From Methylopila capsulata (GTDB taxonomy: Bacteria; Pseudomonadota; Alphaproteobacteria; Rhizobiales; Methylopilaceae), in NCBI RefSeq assembly GCF_016907975.1, contig NZ_JAFBCY010000001.1, positions 806,001 through 870,000 of the forward strand: a DNA stretch of 64,000 bases. The letters are read 5' to 3'. How positions within the stretch are numbered: the first letter of the stretch is position 1; every line of letters starts with the position of its first letter. The notes under the pieces were generated by a model, which did not search any database, had not been told where the DNA came from, and saw nothing but the letters and a program-made list of their open reading frames with translations. Both the position numbers and the translations under genes were made by a program. Positions 55,280 to 63,602 of the stretch are shown here, in pieces.

Positions 55280-55440
55280 CGGTCGTGTCCTTAACATGCG
55301 GTCGCGCGCGCATGCCGCGCCGCGCGAGAGGGTCGATCCGTCACCGAAACGTTGACGCTGGGGGTCGCGGCGCCTAGGTTCCGGCCGCATCGGCGCGTCA
55401 GGCGTCGGCGCGTGATCGCGCGACGGGACTTAAGACAATC

Positions 55441-56670
55441 ATGGCTCATGAACAAGGCGCCGCCCAAGTCGGCGCGGGCAAAGGCGGCTGGGACGAGGCG
55501 CGCCCGACGGCGCGGCTCCTGCTCGCCGACGGCACGCTGGTCGAGGGCGACGGCCTGGGCGCGATCGGCGCCGCGGCCGGCGAGCTCTGCTTCAACACCG
55601 CCATCACCGGCTACGAGGAGATCCTGACGGATCCGTCCTACGCCGGGCAGATCATCACCTTCACCTTCCCGCACATCGGCAACGTCGGCGTGAACGACGA
55701 CGACGTCGAGACGGTGAACATGGCGGGCGCCTCCGGCGTGCGCGGCGCGGTGTTCGCCGCCGACGTCACCTCGCCCTCGAACTGGCGCGCCACCCGCGAC
55801 CTCGACGCCTGGCTGAAGGCCCGCGGCATCGTCGCGATCGCCGGCGTCGACACCCGCGCGCTGACTGCGCTGATCCGCGACAAGGGCATGCCCAACGCCG
55901 TCATCGCCCACGCGCCGGACGGCCAGTTCGACGACGCGGCGCTGAAGGCGACGCTCGACGGCTTCGAAGGGCTCGAGGGCCAGGATCTGGTGCCGCTGGT
56001 CGGCAGCCCCCAGCGCTACGGCTGGGACGAGGCCGGCTGGAGCTGGCCGGGCGCGGCCGCGCCCGGCGCCTATTCCGCGCGCGCGGAAGGAACGGCGACG
56101 AAGCGCGTGGTCGCGATCGACTACGGCCTCAAGCGCAACATCCTGCGCATGCTCACCACCGCCGGCTGCGAGGTCACCGTGGTGCCCGCGACCGCGAGCG
56201 CCGAGGACATCCTGGCGCTGAATCCGGACGGCGTGTTCCTATCGAACGGCCCCGGCGACCCGGCCGCTACGGGCAAGTACGCCGTGCCCGTGATCCAGGC
56301 GGTGCTCGAGAAGAAGATTCCGACCTTCGGCATCTGCCTCGGCCACCAGATGCTGGCGCTCGCCGTCGGCGCGACCACGTCCAAGATGCACCAGGGTCAC
56401 CACGGCGCGAACCACCCGGTGAAGGACCTCACCACCGGCAAGGTCGAGATCACCTCGATGAACCACGGCTTCGCGGTCGCCCGCGACAGCCTGCCCGCGA
56501 CCGCGCGCGAGACCCACGTCTCGCTGTTCGACGGCACCAACTGCGGGCTCGAGCTGACCGACCGCCCGGCCTTCTCCGTGCAGCACCACCCCGAGGCCTC
56601 TCCCGGCCCGCAGGACAGCCACTACCTGTTCCAGCGCTTCGTGGAGCTGATGGACCGCAAGCCGGCGTAA
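55441..56670 (+). CDS. carA: Carbamoyl-phosphate synthase, small (glutaminase) subunit
   Basis: A 409-residue CarA supplying ammonia from glutamine for carbamoyl phosphate, the precursor of pyrimidines and arginine. The N-terminal domain has FNTAITGYEEILTDPSYAGQ; the class I amidotransferase domain has the nucleophile Cys299 in FGICLGHQML and the His/Glu pair in VQHHPEASPGP. A rhizobial-type N-terminal extension (about 20 residues) precedes the core. carB is not in the window. Confidence 0.97.
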   Translation: MAHEQGAAQVGAGKGGWDEARPTARLLLADGTLVEGDGLGAIGAAAGELCFNTAITGYEEILTDPSYAGQIITFTFPHIGNVGVNDDDVETVNMAGASGVRGAVFAADVTSPSNWRATRDLDAWLKARGIVAIAGVDTRALTALIRDKGMPNAVIAHAPDGQFDDAALKATLDGFEGLEGQDLVPLVGSPQRYGWDEAGWSWPGAAAPGAYSARAEGTATKRVVAIDYGLKRNILRMLTTAGCEVTVVPATASAEDILALNPDGVFLSNGPGDPAATGKYAVPVIQAVLEKKIPTFGICLGHQMLALAVGATTSKMHQGHHGANHPVKDLTTGKVEITSMNHGFAVARDSLPATARETHVSLFDGTNCGLELTDRPAFSVQHHPEASPGPQDSHYLFQRFVELMDRKPA

Positions 56671-56675
56671 AGCGC

Positions 56676-56703
56676 CTTTCGGAAGGAGCGCTCCTTCCGA
56701 AGG
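56676..56703 (+). terminator. Near-perfect palindrome after carA
   Basis: CCTTTCGGAAGGAG and its complement meet with no loop, giving a 28-base palindrome with one G-T pair, starting six bases after the carA stop. Without a T run it is either a terminator-like hairpin or a symmetric protein-binding site. Confidence 0.45.
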
Positions 56704-56781
56704 CCTGTCGAACGCGACTCCGCTGTCGATCCCCAGACGTGGGCCGGCTATCCTCGAGCCGACCGACGCCGGGACCCACGC

Positions 56782-57336
56782 ATGACGCGCTTCGCCTTGA
56801 TCGCCTTAAGTGTCTTCACTGCGCTTCTTATTACGGCGGGGCTCTACGTCTATCTCGACGCCACGCCGGACCTCTCGGCGTCGAGCGGCAAGACCCACGC
56901 GCCCCCCGACGCGCCTGCGCCCGCCGCCCCGGCCTCGCGGACCGCCGCCGCACCGTCCGCGCCGACGCTCTACTGCCAGTTCTACGTGTTCGTGGAGAGC
57001 CAGCCGTTCGTGGCCTTTCTGTTCGAGCTCGATCGCGGCGAGCCGCCGGTCTTCGCCCAGATCTACGTGGCGAAGGCGAACGGCGAGCGCAGCGACTACG
57101 ACGGCGAGAGCGCGCGCCGTCCGCGCTGGACGCTCGACCGCGGGTCAGAGCCGGCGCGGATCGCGTCCAAAGTCACGGTGCCGGCCGCCAACCAGACGGG
57201 AACGGCGGTCGAGGACATCGCGATCGAGCTCTATGGGTTCGACCCCGCGGCGCCGGGGCAGCGCTGGTTCGAAGCGAGCCTGAAGAGCGTCTACTACCAG
57301 AACCTGCCGGGCAAATGCCGGCTGGCGGGCGCCTGA
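56782..57336 (+). CDS. Membrane-anchored periplasmic protein of unknown function
   Basis: A 184-residue protein with an N-terminal membrane segment or uncleaved signal (about 4-26), an Ala/Pro-rich spacer (30-62), and a compact domain (63-184) with two cysteines near its ends (TLYCQFYVF and GKCRLAGA) that could form a disulfide. The domain has alternating hydrophobic patterns suggesting beta strands. I recognise no family. It is convergent with the cupin gene at a 9-base gap and has no obvious partner. Confidence 0.7.
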   Translation: MTRFALIALSVFTALLITAGLYVYLDATPDLSASSGKTHAPPDAPAPAAPASRTAAAPSAPTLYCQFYVFVESQPFVAFLFELDRGEPPVFAQIYVAKANGERSDYDGESARRPRWTLDRGSEPARIASKVTVPAANQTGTAVEDIAIELYGFDPAAPGQRWFEASLKSVYYQNLPGKCRLAGA

Positions 57337-57345
57337 CGACTCAGC

Positions 57346-57891
57346 TCAGGCCGCCGGGCGCGCCAATCCCGTCCACGCTGTCCTCAGGCCGCCGTCCGGC
57401 CCGAACACCGGATCGGTGGCCGGCGTCGGCACGGCCTTGATGCGCTCCACCGCGGCGTCGTGGTCGCCGGCGTCGCGGATGAGGTCGAAGGGCTGGTCCG
57501 GCGGATAGGCGCCGACCACCTGGAAATCCTCGCTGGCGGCGACCCGGCAGTGTCCGGTGCCGGCGGGCACCACGGCCACGTCGCCGGCCTCCAGCCGCAG
57601 GGTGCGCCCGCCGCTCTCGCCGCCGAATCGCACCTCCGCCCAGCCCTGCGCCACGCCCAGCGCCTCGTGGCAGGTCGAGTGGTAGTGGTGGAACGGGTAG
57701 ATCCCGTCCCGCCAGAACCCGCCCCAGCCGTTGGCGCCGAACAGCTGTTCGGCGCTCACGGCGGGCTCCCCCGGCTCCGGCGCGAAGGCCGCGCGGTGCA
57801 CCAGCAGCTCGAAGCTGGGATGGTTCGGAATCACGCCGTCGTCGGCGAAACCGAAGCGTTCGGTCGTATGATTGTCATGCGATGAACTCAA
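57346..57891 (-). CDS. Cupin-domain protein (YjlB-like)
   Basis: A 181-residue cupin. The metal-binding motif 1 is HHYHSTCHEALGV (His69, His71, His75 region, Glu76) and motif 2 is GDVAVVPAGTGHCRV. The N-terminal GVIPNHPSFELLVHR and C-terminal VVGAYPPDQPFD match proteins of the YjlB group. The substrate is unknown. It is divergent from cspA. Confidence 0.85.
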   Translation of the reverse strand: MSSSHDNHTTERFGFADDGVIPNHPSFELLVHRAAFAPEPGEPAVSAEQLFGANGWGGFWRDGIYPFHHYHSTCHEALGVAQGWAEVRFGGESGGRTLRLEAGDVAVVPAGTGHCRVAASEDFQVVGAYPPDQPFDLIRDAGDHDAAVERIKAVPTPATDPVFGPDGGLRTAWTGLARPAA

Positions 57892-58176
57892 CGCCGTCGC
57901 CTCCCTGGGGCCAGAGTTGGCCTACGGATGACAAACGGCGCGTCGGCGTGGCGGTTCCGCCTTTTGGCCGCCGCGCGGACGCTTGACGACGCGTTTTAGC
58001 TGTGCGCCATTGTCGATCAGCAATCAGATTTTTGGACGTCCTGTCTGGCCTGCATGCGGCGACTTCGCCGAAAGCTACCGCCTTCACGACACGCACCAAA
58101 TTCGGATTGTGCCCGGCCGCGGACCCGAACGGGGAAGCGGTCAAATGCGCACATGCGCTTGTCCAGGGAGGCGATC
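57892..58176 (+). promoter_or_regulatory. cspA upstream region and probable leader
   Basis: This 285-base divergent gap holds the promoters of the cupin gene and cspA. Around 57995-58030 it is relatively AT-rich; cold-shock genes often carry a structured leader of 100-160 bases, for which there is room. AGGGAGG lies just before the cspA ATG. No gene is seen. Confidence 0.4.
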
Positions 58177-58380
58177 ATGCCGAGCGGCACCGTCAAGTTC
58201 TTCAACACCCAGAAGGGTTATGGCTTCATCCAGCCGGCCGACGGCTCGAAGGATGTCTTCGTTCACATCTCCGACGTCGAGCGTTCGGGCCTCCACACCC
58301 TCGTCGAGGGCCAGAAGGTCGCGTTCGAAGTCGTCATGGAGCGTGGCAAGACCAAGGCCGCGAACCTCCGCGCCGAGTGA
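58177..58380 (+). CDS. cspA: Cold-shock domain protein
   Basis: A 67-residue CSD protein that binds single-stranded RNA/DNA and acts as an RNA chaperone. RNP1 is KGYGFI (residues 13-18) and RNP2 VFVH (27-30). The start at 58177 follows a strong AGGGAGG site; the longer frame starting at 58054 is not homologous. A good terminator follows. Whether it is cold-induced or constitutive cannot be told. Confidence 0.96.
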   Translation: MPSGTVKFFNTQKGYGFIQPADGSKDVFVHISDVERSGLHTLVEGQKVAFEVVMERGKTKAANLRAE

Positions 58381-58413
58381 TCGGAGCGAGCCCTTTCGGG
58401 TTCGGGTTTGACG

Positions 58414-58450
58414 AACGGGGCGTCCCTCAGGGGACGCCCCGTTTGCGTTT
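58414..58450 (+). terminator. Terminator after cspA
   Basis: AACGGGGCGTCCC and GGGACGCCCCGTT form a perfect 13-bp stem around TCAG, followed by TTGCGTTT. Confidence 0.8.
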
Positions 58451-58523
58451 GGGGGGCGTTGCCGCAGACATCCGCAGATCACCCTCGCCGCCGTCCTCTG
58501 CCCTGCTCGGGCCACCCTCCGCC

Positions 58524-58610
58524 GTCGTCCTCCGGTTCGACCGGAGGACCCAAGTTCGACGTCGAACGCCACGCCCGAAATGGATGGTCCAGTCAAGCCG
58601 GACCATGACG
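58524..58610. repeat. 87-bp triple-hairpin repeat, copy B
   Basis: Begins GTCGTCCTCCGG and ends GCCGGACCATGACG. It is the copy with the most changes in the first loop (TTCGA) and centre (CAAGTTCGACGTCGAAC, itself a good inverted repeat). Homology to copies C and D extends about 20 bases further left (CTCGGGCCACC) and into GGCGCG on the right. Confidence 0.9.
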
Positions 58611-58686
58611 GCGCGAGGGCGATAGGCGCTTGGATTCGAACGCGAGCGACGCTTCACTGACGCGCATCGCAACCGGACGCGCCTCG

Positions 58687-58980
58687 GTGAAATCGTTCTT
58701 CGTCTACATCCTGGCGAGCCAGCCGCGGGGCACGCTGTACGTCGGCGTGACGAGCGATCTCCCGAAACGGGTCTGGCGGCATCGGGAGAGCCTGGTCCGA
58801 GGGTTCACCAAAACCTACGGGGTCCACCGGCTCGTCTGGTTCGAGCCGCATGAGTCCGCGGAGAGCGCAATCCAACGCGAGAAACGCCTGAAGACCTGGC
58901 TTCGGAGCTGGAAGATCGAACTGATCGAGCAAAGCAACCCGCACTGGGACGACCTGTTCGACCGCATCGCCACCATGTGA
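58687..58980 (+). CDS. Small GIY-YIG nuclease-family protein
   Basis: A 97-residue single-domain GIY-YIG protein (UPF0213/YhbQ-like). The variant core reads VYILASQ...GTLYVGVT, followed by the arginine-containing helix DLPKRVWRHRES and EKRLKTWLRSWKIELIE. GTG at 58687 matches the family start (KSFFVYIL); a TTG 57 bases upstream would add a non-conserved leader. The gene is bracketed by copy B of the 87-bp repeat on the left and copies C and D immediately on the right. A role of the nuclease in repeat dynamics is speculative. Confidence 0.85.
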   Translation: MKSFFVYILASQPRGTLYVGVTSDLPKRVWRHRESLVRGFTKTYGVHRLVWFEPHESAESAIQREKRLKTWLRSWKIELIEQSNPHWDDLFDRIATM

Positions 58981-59007
58981 CTTACCGCCCCTCGGGCCAC
59001 CCTCCCC

Positions 59008-59094
59008 GTCGTCCTCCGGCTTGACCGGAGGACCCATCTCCGACGTCGAGCGCCACGTCCGACATGGATGGCCCGGTCAAGCCGGACCATGACG
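59008..59094. repeat. 87-bp triple-hairpin repeat, copy C
   Basis: Same orientation as copies B and D. Left hairpin TCCTCCGG-CTTGA-CCGGAGGA, right hairpin ATGGCCCGG-TCAAG-CCGGACCAT with one mismatch, separated by a central part with GACGTCGAGCGCCACGTCC. It starts 27 bases after the GIY-YIG stop codon. Confidence 0.9.
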
Positions 59095-59160
59095 GCGCGG
59101 GTGGGGTGGATGGCGTGACGTCGCCCTTGGTGAGTTCGCGCCCCTTGGGCCACCGTCTTC

Positions 59161-59247
59161 GTCGTCCTCCGGCTCGACCGGAGGACCCATCTCCGACGTC
59201 GAGCGCCACGCCGGACATGGATGGTCCGGTCAAGCCGGACCATGACG
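59161..59247. repeat. 87-bp triple-hairpin repeat, copy D
   Basis: Direct repeat of copy C with a 66-base spacer. The right hairpin ATGGTCCGG-TCAAG-CCGGACCAT is perfect. Its end lies 46 bases from the queC stop codon. Confidence 0.9.
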
Positions 59248-59292
59248 GCGCGGTGGGGGACGGCGCTGGCGCGGGGCGGACGGCGTAGCGCG

Positions 59293-60051
59293 CTATGCGC
59301 CGGACCGAAGCGACCCGGCCCGCTCGCGCCAGCGCGCAAACCCGCGCGCGCGCAGGTCGCAGGCGGGGCAGGCGCCGCAGCCGTAGCCCCAGGCATGGCG
59401 GGCGCCGCGCTCGCCGAGGTAGCAGGTGTGGCTGTCCTCGACGATCAGCGCGACCAGAGCGGCCCCGCCCAGCCCCTCCGCCAGCGCCCAGGTGTCGGCC
59501 TTGTCGAGCCACATCAGCGGCGTCTCCAGCACGAAGCGGCGCTCCATGCCGAGGTTGAGCGCGACCTGCAGCGCCTTGATCGTGTCGTCGCGGCAGTCGG
59601 GGTAGCCGGAGAAGTCGGTCTCGCACATGCCGCCGACGATGCGGCGCAGCCCCCGCCGCCAGGCGAGCGCGGCGGCGAAGGTGAGGAAGACGAGGTTTCG
59701 GCCCGGCACGAAGGTGTTGGGCAGGCCGCCCGCCTCCGCCTCGATCGCGACGTCGCGGGTCAGCGCGGTGTCGGACAGCTCGCCGAGCACCGGCAGCGCG
59801 AGCGTGTGGTCCTCGCCCAGCCGCGCCGCCCATTCCGGCTTCAGCCGCGCGAGCCCGGCGCGCAGCGCCGCGCGCTGGTCGAGCTCGACCCGATGGCGCT
59901 GGCCGTAGTCGAAGCCGAGCGTCTCGACGCGCGCGAAACGGTCCAGAGCCCAGGCGAGGCAGGTGGTCGAATCCTGCCCGCCGGAGAACAGCACGAGCGC
60001 TCCGTCGCCCTCGCCCGCCGCCCCGCCCTCCGCCTCGGCGGCCGCCGTCAT
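59293..60051 (-). CDS. queC: 7-cyano-7-deazaguanine synthase
   Basis: A 252-residue ATP-dependent enzyme converting 7-carboxy-7-deazaguanine to preQ0 for queuosine. The PP-loop SGGQDS is at residues 23-28; zinc-binding cysteines are in DSHTCYLG and [13 protein letters not shown] near the C-terminus. The start at 60051 overlaps the queD stop as ATGA; the longer frame is a shadow of queD. Last gene of queE-queD-queC. Confidence 0.96.
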   Translation of the reverse strand: MTAAAEAEGGAAGEGDGALVLFSGGQDSTTCLAWALDRFARVETLGFDYGQRHRVELDQRAALRAGLARLKPEWAARLGEDHTLALPVLGELSDTALTRDVAIEAEAGGLPNTFVPGRNLVFLTFAAALAWRRGLRRIVGGMCETDFSGYPDCRDDTIKALQVALNLGMERRFVLETPLMWLDKADTWALAEGLGGAALVALIVEDSHTCYLGERGARHAWGYGCGACPACDLRARGFARWRERAGSLRSGA

Positions 60052-60404
60052 GCCCCGTCGTGCTCCGCCCAGCAGAACGGCGTCTCGAACACCTTCACCT
60101 GCGCGAGCTGCGGCAGGTCCGGCTTCACCTTGTCCCAGATCCACAGCGCGATCAGCTCGGCCGTCGGATTCTCAAGACCCTCGATCTCGTTCAGCGTGTG
60201 ATGATCGAGCCGCTTCAGCACCGGCCCGAACGCCGCCTCGACGTCGAAGAAGTCGACGACGAAGCCGGTCACGGGATCGATCGGCCCTTCGAGCGCCAGC
60301 TCCACCCGGTAGGAGTGGCCGTGCATGCGGTGGCAGCGGTGGGTCGGCGGCACATTGGGCAGCCGGTGGGCGGCCTCGAAGGTGAAGGCCTGAACGATCC
60401 TCAT
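60048..60404 (-). CDS. queD: 6-carboxy-5,6,7,8-tetrahydropterin synthase
   Basis: A 118-residue QueD that converts 7,8-dihydroneopterin triphosphate to 6-carboxytetrahydropterin. Zinc histidines His13, His28 and His30 and the catalytic Cys24 are visible (CHRMHGH); the later DHHTLNE and GLENPTAE motifs match. It lies 10 bases after queE and overlaps queC by four. Confidence 0.96.
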   Translation of the reverse strand: MRIVQAFTFEAAHRLPNVPPTHRCHRMHGHSYRVELALEGPIDPVTGFVVDFFDVEAAFGPVLKRLDHHTLNEIEGLENPTAELIALWIWDKVKPDLPQLAQVKVFETPFCWAEHDGA

Positions 60405-60414
60405 GAAGCGCCTT

Positions 60415-61047
60415 TCACGGAATGCCGATCATCTTGTGGGTCTGCAGGCTGAGGCGCCAGCGCGGGTGGGTCAGACAGTAGGCGATGGCCGCCTGCACGT
60501 TCGCCGGCCCCTCGGGCCCGTCCATGGGCTGCAGGAAGAAATGCCGGAAGGCGAGCCCCAGGAAGGCCTCCGGGTCGACGCCCGGCTGCGGGTAGACCAG
60601 CTTCAGTTCGTCGCCGCCGTCGAGGGCGAGCGGCGCGCCGGCCTTGGGGCTGACGCACAGCCAGTCGACGCCCGCGGGCCGCGCCTGGGTGCCGTTGGTC
60701 TCCACCGCGCACTCGAAGCCCCGGGCGCGGCAGGCCGCCGTCAGCGCCGCGTCCAGCTGCAGCAGCGGCTCGCCCCCGGTGAACACCACGTAGCGGGGTC
60801 CCGGCGCCGCGCCCCAGGCGGCCTCGATCGCGGCGGCCAGCGCCTCGGCGCCCGCGAACTTGCCGCCGCCCTCGCCGTCGGTGCCGATGAAATCCGTGTC
60901 GCAGAACCGGCAGACCGCCCGCGCGCGATCGACCTCGCGGCCCGTCCACAGGTTGCAGCCGGCGAAGCGACAGAACACGGAGGCCCGACCCGCCTGGGCG
61001 CCTTCGCCCTGCAGCGTCTTGAAGATTTCCTTGACCGAGTACGTCAT
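60415..61047 (-). CDS. queE: 7-carboxy-7-deazaguanine synthase (radical SAM)
   Basis: A 210-residue radical SAM enzyme performing the ring contraction that forms the deazapurine. The iron-sulfur cysteines follow the QueE-specific spacing CX14CX2C: Cys31, Cys46 and Cys49. KEIFKTLQGEGAQAGR at the N-terminus and VFTGGEPLLQLD are family motifs. First gene of the queE-queD-queC unit. No preQ1 riboswitch is evident upstream. folE and the later tgt/queA steps are not here. Confidence 0.95.
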   Translation of the reverse strand: MTYSVKEIFKTLQGEGAQAGRASVFCRFAGCNLWTGREVDRARAVCRFCDTDFIGTDGEGGGKFAGAEALAAAIEAAWGAAPGPRYVVFTGGEPLLQLDAALTAACRARGFECAVETNGTQARPAGVDWLCVSPKAGAPLALDGGDELKLVYPQPGVDPEAFLGLAFRHFFLQPMDGPEGPANVQAAIAYCLTHPRWRLSLQTHKMIGIP

Positions 61048-61447
61048 CGCCTGTTCCGCAGGGCCTTGCGCCGGAGCCGTCGCCCGTCCGAAGCGCGCCG
61101 CCGCAGGCGCCGATACGCCAATACGGCCGCAGCCTCAAGAGCCGCCGCGCCATGGCCGCTCTGCGCCGCCCGATCACGCGCGGATTACGAAGTCGTGAAC
61201 CAAACCGGGCCCCGATGGGCTATCGCTGCGACAAACTGGCATGCCATATTTTGCATACCAGCCATGCGTGGCACAGCCGGACTCACCGGCTCATCCGCCG
61301 CTTCCCTCAGTCTCGTCCGAGAGGAGACCGAACGCCAGACAATCCCTGCGACGCCGCGGCGCCAAGGTCGAAAAACGACCACGCCGCACAAGCGAGGGCG
61401 TCCACACGGCCTTCGGGCCGAACGACACACACCGAGGAAACGCCAAA
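61048..61447. promoter_or_regulatory. Divergent queE / oxalate transporter control region
   Basis: These 400 bases hold no supported gene. They contain the promoters of both neighbours, the inverted repeat at 61236-61261, and a small hairpin CGGCCTTCGGGCCG around 61408. GAGGAAA before 61448 is the ribosome site of the transporter gene. Confidence 0.45.
61236..61261. promoter_or_regulatory. Inverted repeat with TGGCATGCCA upstream of the oxalate transporter gene
   Basis: CTGGCATGC-N8-GCATACCAG is a 26-base inverted repeat with one mismatch in 9-base arms; its left half is also the perfect palindrome TGGCATGCCA (61237-61246). The ten-mer recurs upstream of glyA. The architecture suits a dimeric regulator such as a GntR-family protein; this is inference. 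Confidence 0.45.
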
Positions 61448-62782
61448 ATGGCACAGACTTCCGACCCGGCCCTCCGGCCGAACGTCTCCGAACGCACGCG
61501 CTGGATCCAGATCATCGTCGGCGTGGTCTGCATGGTCGCGACCGCGAACATCCAGTACGCTTGGACGCTCTTCGTCCCCGAGATCCAGTCGACCTACGGC
61601 TGGGACCGCGCCTCGATCCAGATCGCCTTCACCATCTTCGTGCTGGTGCAGACCTGGCTGACGCCGATCGAAGGCTACTTCATCGACAAGTACGGCCCGA
61701 AGGTCATGGTCGCCGTCGGCGCGGTCTGCATCGGCGCCGCCTGGATCGTGAACTCGCAGGCGACCAGCCTGATGGGCTTCTACGTGGGCGCGGCCATCGG
61801 CGGCGTGGGCGTGGGCTGCATCTACGCCACCTGCATCAACAACGCGCTGAAGTGGTTCCCGGACCGCCGCGGCCTCGCGGTCGGCCTCACCGCCGGCGGC
61901 TACGGCGCGGGCTCGGCTGCGACCATCCTGCCGATCGCCGCGATGATCCAGTCCAGCGGCTTCCAGGAGACGTTCTTCTTCTTCGGCATCCTGCAGGGCT
62001 CGCTCGCCTTCGTCGCGGCCTGGTTCCTGCGCTCGCCGACCAAGGAAGAGGTCAAGGTCTCCAACAAGCTGATCCAGACCCGCAAGGACTACACGCTCAA
62101 GGAAGCCCTGAACACCAAGCTGTTCTGGCTCATGTTCCTGATGTTCATCTGCGTCGTCACCGGCGGCATGATGGCGGTCGCCCAGCTCGGCGTCATCGCG
62201 CAGGACCTCGGCGTCAAGAACTACAGCGTCAATCTCTACTTCTTCACCATGGCCGCCCTGCCGCTCGCTCTGATGCTCGACCGCGTCATGAACGGCATCT
62301 CGCGTCCGCTGTTCGGCTGGATCTCGGACAACATCGGCCGCGAGAAGACGATGGTCATCGCCTTCACGCTCGAGGGCCTCGGCATCATCGCGCTCGGCTA
62401 CTTCGGCTCGAACCCCTACGCCTTCCTGATCCTGTCGGGCGTCGTGTTCCTGGCCTGGGGCGAGGTCTACTCGCTGTTCTCGGCGCTCGCCGGCGACGCC
62501 TTCGGCACCAAGCACATCGGCAAGATCTACGGCGTGCTCTACTGCGCCAAGGGCATCGGCGCGCTGTTCGTGCCGGTCGGCAACCTGCTGATGGAGTGGA
62601 CCGGCACCTGGGCGACCGTGCTCTACACCGTCGCCGCGATGGACCTCTTCGCCGCCTTCCTCGCGATCGTCGCGCTCCGGCCGGTGCTCGCGGCCCACGT
62701 CAAACGGTCGGGCGTGGCGAACCCCGCGACCCTCGACGACGGCCCGACTGGCGCAGGCCAGCCCAAGCTCGCCGGCGCCTGA
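61448..62782 (+). CDS. oxlT: OxlT-like oxalate/formate MFS antiporter
   Basis: A 444-residue major facilitator protein with 12 predicted membrane segments, of the oxalate:formate antiporter family. Arg286 (NGISRPLFGW) and Lys368 (YCAKGIGALF) sit in membrane segments at positions matching Arg272 and Lys355 that bind oxalate in Oxalobacter OxlT. The cytoplasmic loop 2-3 motif is DKYGPKVM. The start at 61448 has GAGGAAA upstream; an upstream in-frame extension is not homologous. No oxc/frc genes are in the window. Oxalate as substrate is likely, other dicarboxylates are possible. Confidence 0.88.
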   Translation: MAQTSDPALRPNVSERTRWIQIIVGVVCMVATANIQYAWTLFVPEIQSTYGWDRASIQIAFTIFVLVQTWLTPIEGYFIDKYGPKVMVAVGAVCIGAAWIVNSQATSLMGFYVGAAIGGVGVGCIYATCINNALKWFPDRRGLAVGLTAGGYGAGSAATILPIAAMIQSSGFQETFFFFGILQGSLAFVAAWFLRSPTKEEVKVSNKLIQTRKDYTLKEALNTKLFWLMFLMFICVVTGGMMAVAQLGVIAQDLGVKNYSVNLYFFTMAALPLALMLDRVMNGISRPLFGWISDNIGREKTMVIAFTLEGLGIIALGYFGSNPYAFLILSGVVFLAWGEVYSLFSALAGDAFGTKHIGKIYGVLYCAKGIGALFVPVGNLLMEWTGTWATVLYTVAAMDLFAAFLAIVALRPVLAAHVKRSGVANPATLDDGPTGAGQPKLAGA

Positions 62783-62836
62783 CGCGCCGGCCCTGAGACC
62801 CCTGGCTTGGCCCTTTACCCCGGCCGGGCCCACCTT

Positions 62837-62877
62837 CGCAGGCTTGCGGGCGTCACAGCCCTCAAGCCTGCGCTTTT
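62837..62877 (+). terminator. First terminator after the oxalate transporter gene
   Basis: CGCAGGCTTG and CAAGCCTGCG pair, with GGGC and GCCC extending the stem inside, followed by CTTTTCG. Confidence 0.75.
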
Positions 62878-62878
62878 C

Positions 62879-62920
62879 GTGGCGGGGACGGGCGCGACCG
62901 GTCCCCGCCACGGTCGTTTT
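62879..62920 (+). terminator. Second, tandem terminator
   Basis: GTGGCGGGGAC and GTCCCCGCCAC form a perfect 11-bp stem with an 11-base loop, followed by GGTCGTTTTC. It starts two bases after the first terminator and may also protect the convergent gene. Confidence 0.7.
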
Positions 62921-62928
62921 CTGGCGCG

Positions 62929-63354
62929 TCAGCTCACGCGGGTGAGCACCTGAGTCTTGCACAGCAGCCCGCCGAGCACGCAGCCCTTCAGCTTGAGCGT
63001 GCCGTCGCCCGCGGGCGCGAGGCTGCCGGCGTAGGTCTTGCCGTCGTCGGGGTTGTAGAACGTGCCGGCCCAGCCCTCGCCCGACGGCGCCATGCCCTGC
63101 AGCAGCGAGAGCCCGATCACCGGCCGGTCGCGCTTGGCGCGGTCGGGGTTGCGCTTGTCGACCTTGGGCCGGCCCTGCTTGTCGAGCGGCTTGCGCAGCC
63201 CGACGAGGGTGGCGCAGACGCCGTCGCCGCAAGCGGCGATCCGCACCGTCGCCTTGCCCTTGGGCAGGCTCCAGACGCCCTCAGGCACGGTCGCGGCCTG
63301 CGCGCCCGCGAGACCTGCGACGAGAAGGCTTGCGGCCAGGGCGGCTCGGATCAT
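62929..63354 (-). CDS. DUF2147 family secreted protein
   Basis: A 141-residue exported protein: signal peptide (about 1-22), then the DUF2147 core starting VPEGVWSLPKGKATVRIAAC, with GLRKPLDKQGRPKVDKRNPD and WAGTFYNPDDGKTYAGSL as family segments. Cysteines at CGDGVC and GCVLGGLLC could pair. Small lipocalin-like proteins of this kind are common in the periplasm of alphaproteobacteria; function unknown. The start at 63354 gives the signal peptide. Confidence 0.85.
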   Translation of the reverse strand: MIRAALAASLLVAGLAGAQAATVPEGVWSLPKGKATVRIAACGDGVCATLVGLRKPLDKQGRPKVDKRNPDRAKRDRPVIGLSLLQGMAPSGEGWAGTFYNPDDGKTYAGSLAPAGDGTLKLKGCVLGGLLCKTQVLTRVS

Positions 63355-63602
63355 CGGACAGTCCTCCAGGGTTCGAACCCCTGAGGTAAGCGCTCGGATC
63401 ACGGCGGCAAGACGGCCCGCCCCGAGCCCGCCGCCCGTGCAGCCGCACGCCTTGCTCGGCGCCTCTGCACGGACGGCCGTGCAACCTTCCCGAGGGGGAG
63501 ACGTTTGTGGTGGGAACGATCGAGCGCGCCGCGCGGCCTCCGGAGCCCAAAGCTCCAGCGTCGCCGCGGCCGGCGCGACCACCAACGCAAGGACCATACA
63601 TC

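Larger units (their letters stand above)
58981..59292. other. Intergenic region occupied by two repeat copies
   Basis: The 312 bases between the GIY-YIG gene and queC contain repeat copies C and D and a 66-base spacer between them (59095-59160). Apart from the repeats nothing gene-like is visible. Confidence 0.7.

Noticed and set aside
58524-59247. Repeats as a CRISPR array
   Set aside because: Units are 87 bp with internal palindromes and irregular spacing (397 and 66 bases), one spacing is a gene, and there are no cas genes.
61048-61447. Possible preQ1 riboswitch upstream of queE
   Set aside because: No compact C-rich hairpin with A-rich tail is visible on the minus strand before queE.
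60403-62796. Plus-strand open frame of 797 codons over the que genes and oxlT
   Set aside because: It overlaps queE in antisense and oxlT in another frame; the oxlT frame has clear MFS homology and the long frame has none.
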